Part shown: one piece after another, positions 60,784 to 64,000 of the stretch
Layout: each line of letters starts with the position of its first letter
How positions within the stretch are numbered: the first letter of the stretch is position 1
Assembly (NCBI GenBank): GCA_963836085.1
Contig: CAWIHT010000015.1
Location: 62,001 to 126,000, forward strand
Direction: 5' to 3'
Length of the DNA stretch: 64,000 nt
Source: JAHEEL01 sp963836085
Lineage (GTDB): Bacteria > Actinomycetota > Acidimicrobiia > Spongiisociales > UBA5794
Position numbers and translations under genes: made by a program
Notes under the pieces: generated by a model
Told to the model about the DNA's origin: nothing
Databases searched by the model: none
Seen by the model: the letters and a program-made list of their open reading frames with translations, nothing else

Positions 60784-62060
60784 TTCGCTGCCTCCACGTC
60801 GGCGACGAGTTCGGCGAAGCGCTCTCCCCGGGCCGCGTACGACTCGAATTCGTCGAAGCTCGCACACCCGGGAGCGAGCAGCACGGTGTCACCTCGGGTG
60901 GCGATCTGACGTGCGGCCGCGACTGCCTCGTCGAGGCCACCCACGACACTGGTCGGACCGTCGAATGCGCTGGCGACTTCAGGAGCCGCCTCGCCGAATG
61001 CCACGACGTGCCGTACCGAGTCTGGAGCGATGCCCGAGAGGTCGAGATTCTTGTTCCTTCCACCCGCCAGCAACACGACACGTTCGTACGAGGCCGCAGC
61101 CGCGCGAGCGGCGTGCGGGTTGGTCGCCTTCGAGTCGTCGATCCACTGGATCCCGTGCGCGGTTCCAACGGTGCGGCGACGGTGCGCCCCTGGACGGAAC
61201 CCTTCCAGAACAACCGCTATTCCGGCGTCGGTGGCGCCGACGGCGTGAGCAACGACTGCTGAGATCGCGAGATCTGCGACGAATGACGGGTCCGCCGTCG
61301 ACAGGGCGAGTCGCCGTCCGCCGATCACGAGCGACCCGGAATCGGGTCCGACGCCGTCGGGTGGCACGGAGGTGCCGCTCACGGCCACGGTCCTACACGG
61401 GGCGAGGGCACCCAGTCGGCGTGCCCCCTCGTCGTCGGCGTCATAGGCGAGCACGTCATCGCCGCTCATGTTCTCGTAGATGCGTGCCTTGGCCGCCGCA
61501 TAGGCGGCACGAGTGCCGTGCCAATCGAGGTGGTCGTCTGCGACGTTGGTGATGCCTGCGGCGACCGGATGGAACTGATCGATGAAGCGGAGTTGGAAGC
61601 TCGAAGCTTCGAGCACAACGACCTCAGCCGGTTCCGCGCCGAGGTCGCAGATCGGGAGTCCGATATTGCCGGCAGCGACGGCGGAGACACCGCTGGCGTT
61701 GAGCATTTCCGCGATGGCGGCGGTTGCGGTGGTCTTCCCGTTGGTGCCGGTGACGGCAACGTACGGAACGACGAGTTGCCGGATCCCGAATTCGAGTTCG
61801 CTGATGACTTCGATGCCGGCCTCGATGGAACGCCGAATCGGGTCGGAGTGCTCGGGGAAGCCGGGAGAGGCGACCACCAGGTCGACGTCTCGCAGCAGAA
61901 GGTCGGTCCATGTGCCGGAGTGCACCGCATACCCCCGCTCCCGAAGCGGGATGGTGGCCTTCGACGAACGGTCGTAGACGGAGACGGAGTGGCCGCTGGT
62001 GCAGGCAAGCCTGGCGGCCGATACGCCACTCACCCCTGCCCCCAGGATCAGTGTCTTCAC
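60780..62060 (-). CDS. murD: UDP-N-acetylmuramoylalanine-D-glutamate ligase
   Basis: 426 residues from a GTG at 62060 that overlaps the mraY stop (GTGA). N-terminal LILGAGVSGVSAARLA, ATP loop VTGTNGKTTATAAI, ASSFQLRFID, NVADDHLDWHG and DDSKATNPHAA are diagnostic. It adds D-Glu to UDP-MurNAc-Ala. A longer open frame upstream overlaps mraY and was rejected. Confidence 0.97.
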   Translation of the reverse strand: MKTLILGAGVSGVSAARLACTSGHSVSVYDRSSKATIPLRERGYAVHSGTWTDLLLRDVDLVVASPGFPEHSDPIRRSIEAGIEVISELEFGIRQLVVPYVAVTGTNGKTTATAAIAEMLNASGVSAVAAGNIGLPICDLGAEPAEVVVLEASSFQLRFIDQFHPVAAGITNVADDHLDWHGTRAAYAAAKARIYENMSGDDVLAYDADDEGARRLGALAPCRTVAVSGTSVPPDGVGPDSGSLVIGGRRLALSTADPSFVADLAISAVVAHAVGATDAGIAVVLEGFRPGAHRRRTVGTAHGIQWIDDSKATNPHAARAAAASYERVVLLAGGRNKNLDLSGIAPDSVRHVVAFGEAAPEVASAFDGPTSVVGGLDEAVAAARQIATRGDTVLLAPGCASFDEFESYAARGERFAELVADVEAAK

Positions 62061-63121
62061 GGCGTTCCTCCACCGGTGGCGTTGAGGAAGTCGGCATAGA
62101 AGACGCCAACGCCGAGCGCCACCGAGATGCCGGCGAGGATCCAGAATCGCACGATCACCATGGTCTCCGGCCACCCCTTGAGTTCGAAGTGATGGTGGAT
62201 AGGCGCCATGCGGAGGATGCGACGACCGAAGGCGCGGAAGGTGAAGACTTGACCGATGACCGAGAGCGTCTCGACGACGTAGAGACCGCCGAGGAGCACG
62301 AGCAGCAACTGGGTATTCGTGAGCAGCGCCATCGCGGCAAGGGCTCCTCCGAACGCCTGGGACCCGGTATCGCCCATGAAGATCTTGGCCGGCGCCGCGT
62401 TCCACCAGAGGAATCCGAGAGCTGCCCCGACCACCGCGGCTCCGAAGCGGGCGAGGTCGAGCGCTCCGTTGATGTCCACGAAGTAGACCGCGATATTCCT
62501 GAACTGCCAGAACGCGATCAGCACGTAGGCGCCAAACACGAGCGAGATCGATCCGGCGACCAAGCCGTCGAGGCCGTCGGTCAGGTTCACGGCGTTGGCC
62601 GCCGCCGTCAGCATGAACAGCACAAGGAGGAAGTAGAGGATCGGGCCGAGGTCGATACCGAGTGGCCGGACGAAGGACAGTTCCGTCGAGACGCCAATCT
62701 GCTGCGCTCCCCACGCAAACGTGGCGGCGACCGCGAGTTGCCCGAGGAACTTCCATCGCTTGGAGAGGCCCTGGTTGTGCTTCCTCGCGTACTTCACGTA
62801 GTCGTCAAGGAAGCCGATGAAGCCCATCCCGACGAACGCAAGCACCGCGAGCAGACCCTCCGGGGCGAAGGGGTAGATGCGGAAGTCGAAACCATCACCA
62901 AGCGTGAAGAGGCGCAGGTGGGAGCCGGCGTACCCGAGCAGGGTCCCGAAGATGATGACGACGCCACCCATCGTCGGCGTGCCACGTTTGTGCATGTGCC
63001 CGCGCACGTCCTCCTGGATGAACTGCCCGATGTTCCTGGCGCGGAAGACCCGGATCGCGACCGGCGTGACGAAGATCGTGAACGCAAACGAGATGGTCGC
63101 CGCAATGAGGAGTTGGATCAC
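62057..63121 (-). CDS. mraY: Phospho-N-acetylmuramoyl-pentapeptide transferase
   Basis: 354 residues from a GTG at 63121 overlapping the murF stop by 4 bp. Ten membrane helices. Landmarks are HKRGTPTMGGVVI, GFIGFLDDYVKY with the DD pair, NAVNLTDGLDGL, FMGDTGSQAFG and MAPIHHHFELKGWPE. It makes lipid I at the membrane. Confidence 0.97.
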   Translation of the reverse strand: MIQLLIAATISFAFTIFVTPVAIRVFRARNIGQFIQEDVRGHMHKRGTPTMGGVVIIFGTLLGYAGSHLRLFTLGDGFDFRIYPFAPEGLLAVLAFVGMGFIGFLDDYVKYARKHNQGLSKRWKFLGQLAVAATFAWGAQQIGVSTELSFVRPLGIDLGPILYFLLVLFMLTAAANAVNLTDGLDGLVAGSISLVFGAYVLIAFWQFRNIAVYFVDINGALDLARFGAAVVGAALGFLWWNAAPAKIFMGDTGSQAFGGALAAMALLTNTQLLLVLLGGLYVVETLSVIGQVFTFRAFGRRILRMAPIHHHFELKGWPETMVIVRFWILAGISVALGVGVFYADFLNATGGGTP

Positions 63122-64000
63122 GCGATGGCCTCCTCGGTGAGCCGATCGGCGAGTTCCTCGAGGCCGATCGATCGGGACGCTTTGACGAGGACGACGTCCC
63201 CATCTCCGACCCGCTCCTGGATCCACCCGAACGCCTCGGCGGGATCCTGCAGGTTGTGCCCACCCGCTGCTTCCGCGAGACCGTGGTCGGCACCCACCGT
63301 GACAACCTCCTCGATGCCGAGTTCCGCAGCGAGACGCCCGATCCGCTCGTGCTCTGGAACCGTCGCCTGGCCAAGCTCGGCCATCTCGCCGAGGACGGCG
63401 AAGCTCCTGCCCGGCATGGCGGCGACCGTTCGCAGAGCCGCCTCCATGGAGGTCGGGTTTGCGTTGTAGGCATCGTTGACAACGGTGAAGCGACCACTAT
63501 GGACCTCCATCCGCCATGCCGACCCTCCGGCAGTCGCCATGCCCGCGACCGCGGTCTCGGCTGGAACGCCGATCGACATCGCCGCTGCGAGTGCCGCTGC
63601 GGCATTGAACGCGTTGTGCGACCCTGACATCAGCAACGTCAACGGGAAGTCGCGACCCTCGGCGTGGAGGACGAACGAGGGGCGTCCGGCTTCGTCGCTC
63701 GTCAAGTCCGAGATTCTGACGGATGCGCGGGGGCCGGTGCCGAATGTGACCGTGGGACCGGGATGCGGTCGATCGAGTCGCGTCTCACCTTCGGGAAGGA
63801 TCGCCGTGTCGCCGACCGACAGGCCTTCGATCAGTTCCCACTTGCCGTCTGCGATCGCGTCCCGAGATCCGAAGGTCTCGAGATGTACGAGGCCGAGATT
63901 CGTGATGATCCCGACGGAAGGGCGGATGGCCGGCATCAGCCAGCGGATGTGCCCGATGCCGCGCGATCCCACCTCAACCACGAGGGCCGCAGCGGTCTCC
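63118..64000 (-). CDS. murF: UDP-N-acetylmuramoyl-tripeptide-D-alanyl-D-alanine ligase, truncated by window edge
   Basis: About 294 residues are visible; the frame stays open past the right edge, so the N-terminal UDP-binding domain and the ATP-binding GKT loop lie outside. Visible marks are EVGSRGIGHI, NLGLVHLETFG, GSHNAFNAAAALAAA, NDAYNANPTSMEAAL and AVLGEMAELGQ. It adds D-Ala-D-Ala to the UDP-MurNAc-tripeptide. It is the most upstream visible gene of the dcw operon, which continues out of the window. Confidence 0.95.
   Translation of the reverse strand, partial: ETAAALVVEVGSRGIGHIRWLMPAIRPSVGIITNLGLVHLETFGSRDAIADGKWELIEGLSVGDTAILPEGETRLDRPHPGPTVTFGTGPRASVRISDLTSDEAGRPSFVLHAEGRDFPLTLLMSGSHNAFNAAAALAAAMSIGVPAETAVAGMATAGGSAWRMEVHSGRFTVVNDAYNANPTSMEAALRTVAAMPGRSFAVLGEMAELGQATVPEHERIGRLAAELGIEEVVTVGADHGLAEAAGGHNLQDPAEAFGWIQERVGDGDVVLVKASRSIGLEELADRLTEEAIA

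Noticed and set aside
62061..62756. Upstream extension of murD
   Set aside because: The extension overlaps mraY completely; the GTG at 62060 in a GTGA overlap fits the operon pattern and the protein N-terminus.
1..64000. CRISPR arrays, prophage or IS transposases
   Set aside because: No regularly spaced repeats, integrases, phage structural genes or DDE transposases were seen.

Overview
The window reads as a high-GC, gene-dense chromosome segment of an actinobacterium. Four things support this: a dcw cluster with sepF, yggT, yggS and pgeF but no ftsA; an ileS leader that looks like the short actinobacterial T-box; an S1 protein with an acidic N-terminal extension; and gene neighbourhoods (rluD-lspA-dksA-ileS-yggT-sepF-yggS-pgeF-ftsZ-ftsQ, rpsA-polA, trpCFBA) matching what I remember of Streptomyces and mycobacteria. 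The tad loci, MurB inside dcw and repeated DUF222-HNH genes would fit a deep-branching class such as Acidimicrobiia, but that is inference.

Layout. 1-1.65 kb: a NarL-type two-component pair, cut by the left edge. 1.7-19.7 kb: a Flp/Tad pilus locus in three pieces (flp pilin on +; cpaB-tadZ-tadA-tadB-tadC on -; tadE and a tadG-like gene on -). Between the pieces lie a membrane protein, a FAD oxidoreductase, a DUF222-HNH repeat element, rpsA, polA and a small coiled-coil gene. 19.8 kb: tRNA-Leu(CAA). 19.9-28.1 kb (-): trpA, trpB, trpF, trpC, a c-type cytochrome, an OmpR-type two-component pair, trpE and ccdA. 28-36.8 kb: MFS, MATE and DMT transporters, nth, a second copy of the DUF222-HNH element in inverted orientation, xpt, and a ThyX-related double-domain protein. 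37-39 kb: a pair of Get3/ArsA-type ATPases. 39-45 kb: dnaE and two tandem phosphofructokinases. 45-48.6 kb: a wax ester synthase/diacylglycerol acyltransferase, rluD, lspA, a dksA-like gene and a DUF167 gene. 48.6-52.1 kb: T-box leader and ileS. 52.1-64 kb (-): yggT, sepF, yggS, pgeF, ftsZ, ftsQ, murB, murC, murG, ftsW, murD, mraY and murF (cut by the right edge), most overlapping by 4 bp.

How the genes work together. The dcw block makes lipid II and the divisome: MurF, MraY, MurD, MurG, MurC and MurB build the precursor, while FtsW, FtsQ, FtsZ and SepF run septation. LspA, RluD and IleS are the usual housekeeping neighbours. The Tad genes form a complete inner-membrane machine for Flp pili except for a prepilin peptidase, which is not in the window. 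The trp genes cover anthranilate synthase component I and the steps from PRAI on; trpD and trpG are absent here.

The most unusual signals are: a pair of near-identical 1.42 kb DUF222-HNH elements in inverted orientation bracketing 24.4 kb, each broken by different frameshifts and carrying hairpin-forming ends; a ThyX-like protein whose signature motif appears divided between its two halves; tandem phosphofructokinases with opposite phosphoryl-donor signatures; absence of divIVA from its usual slot between yggT and ileS; and several regulatory hairpins. I found no CRISPR array, prophage or defence island.
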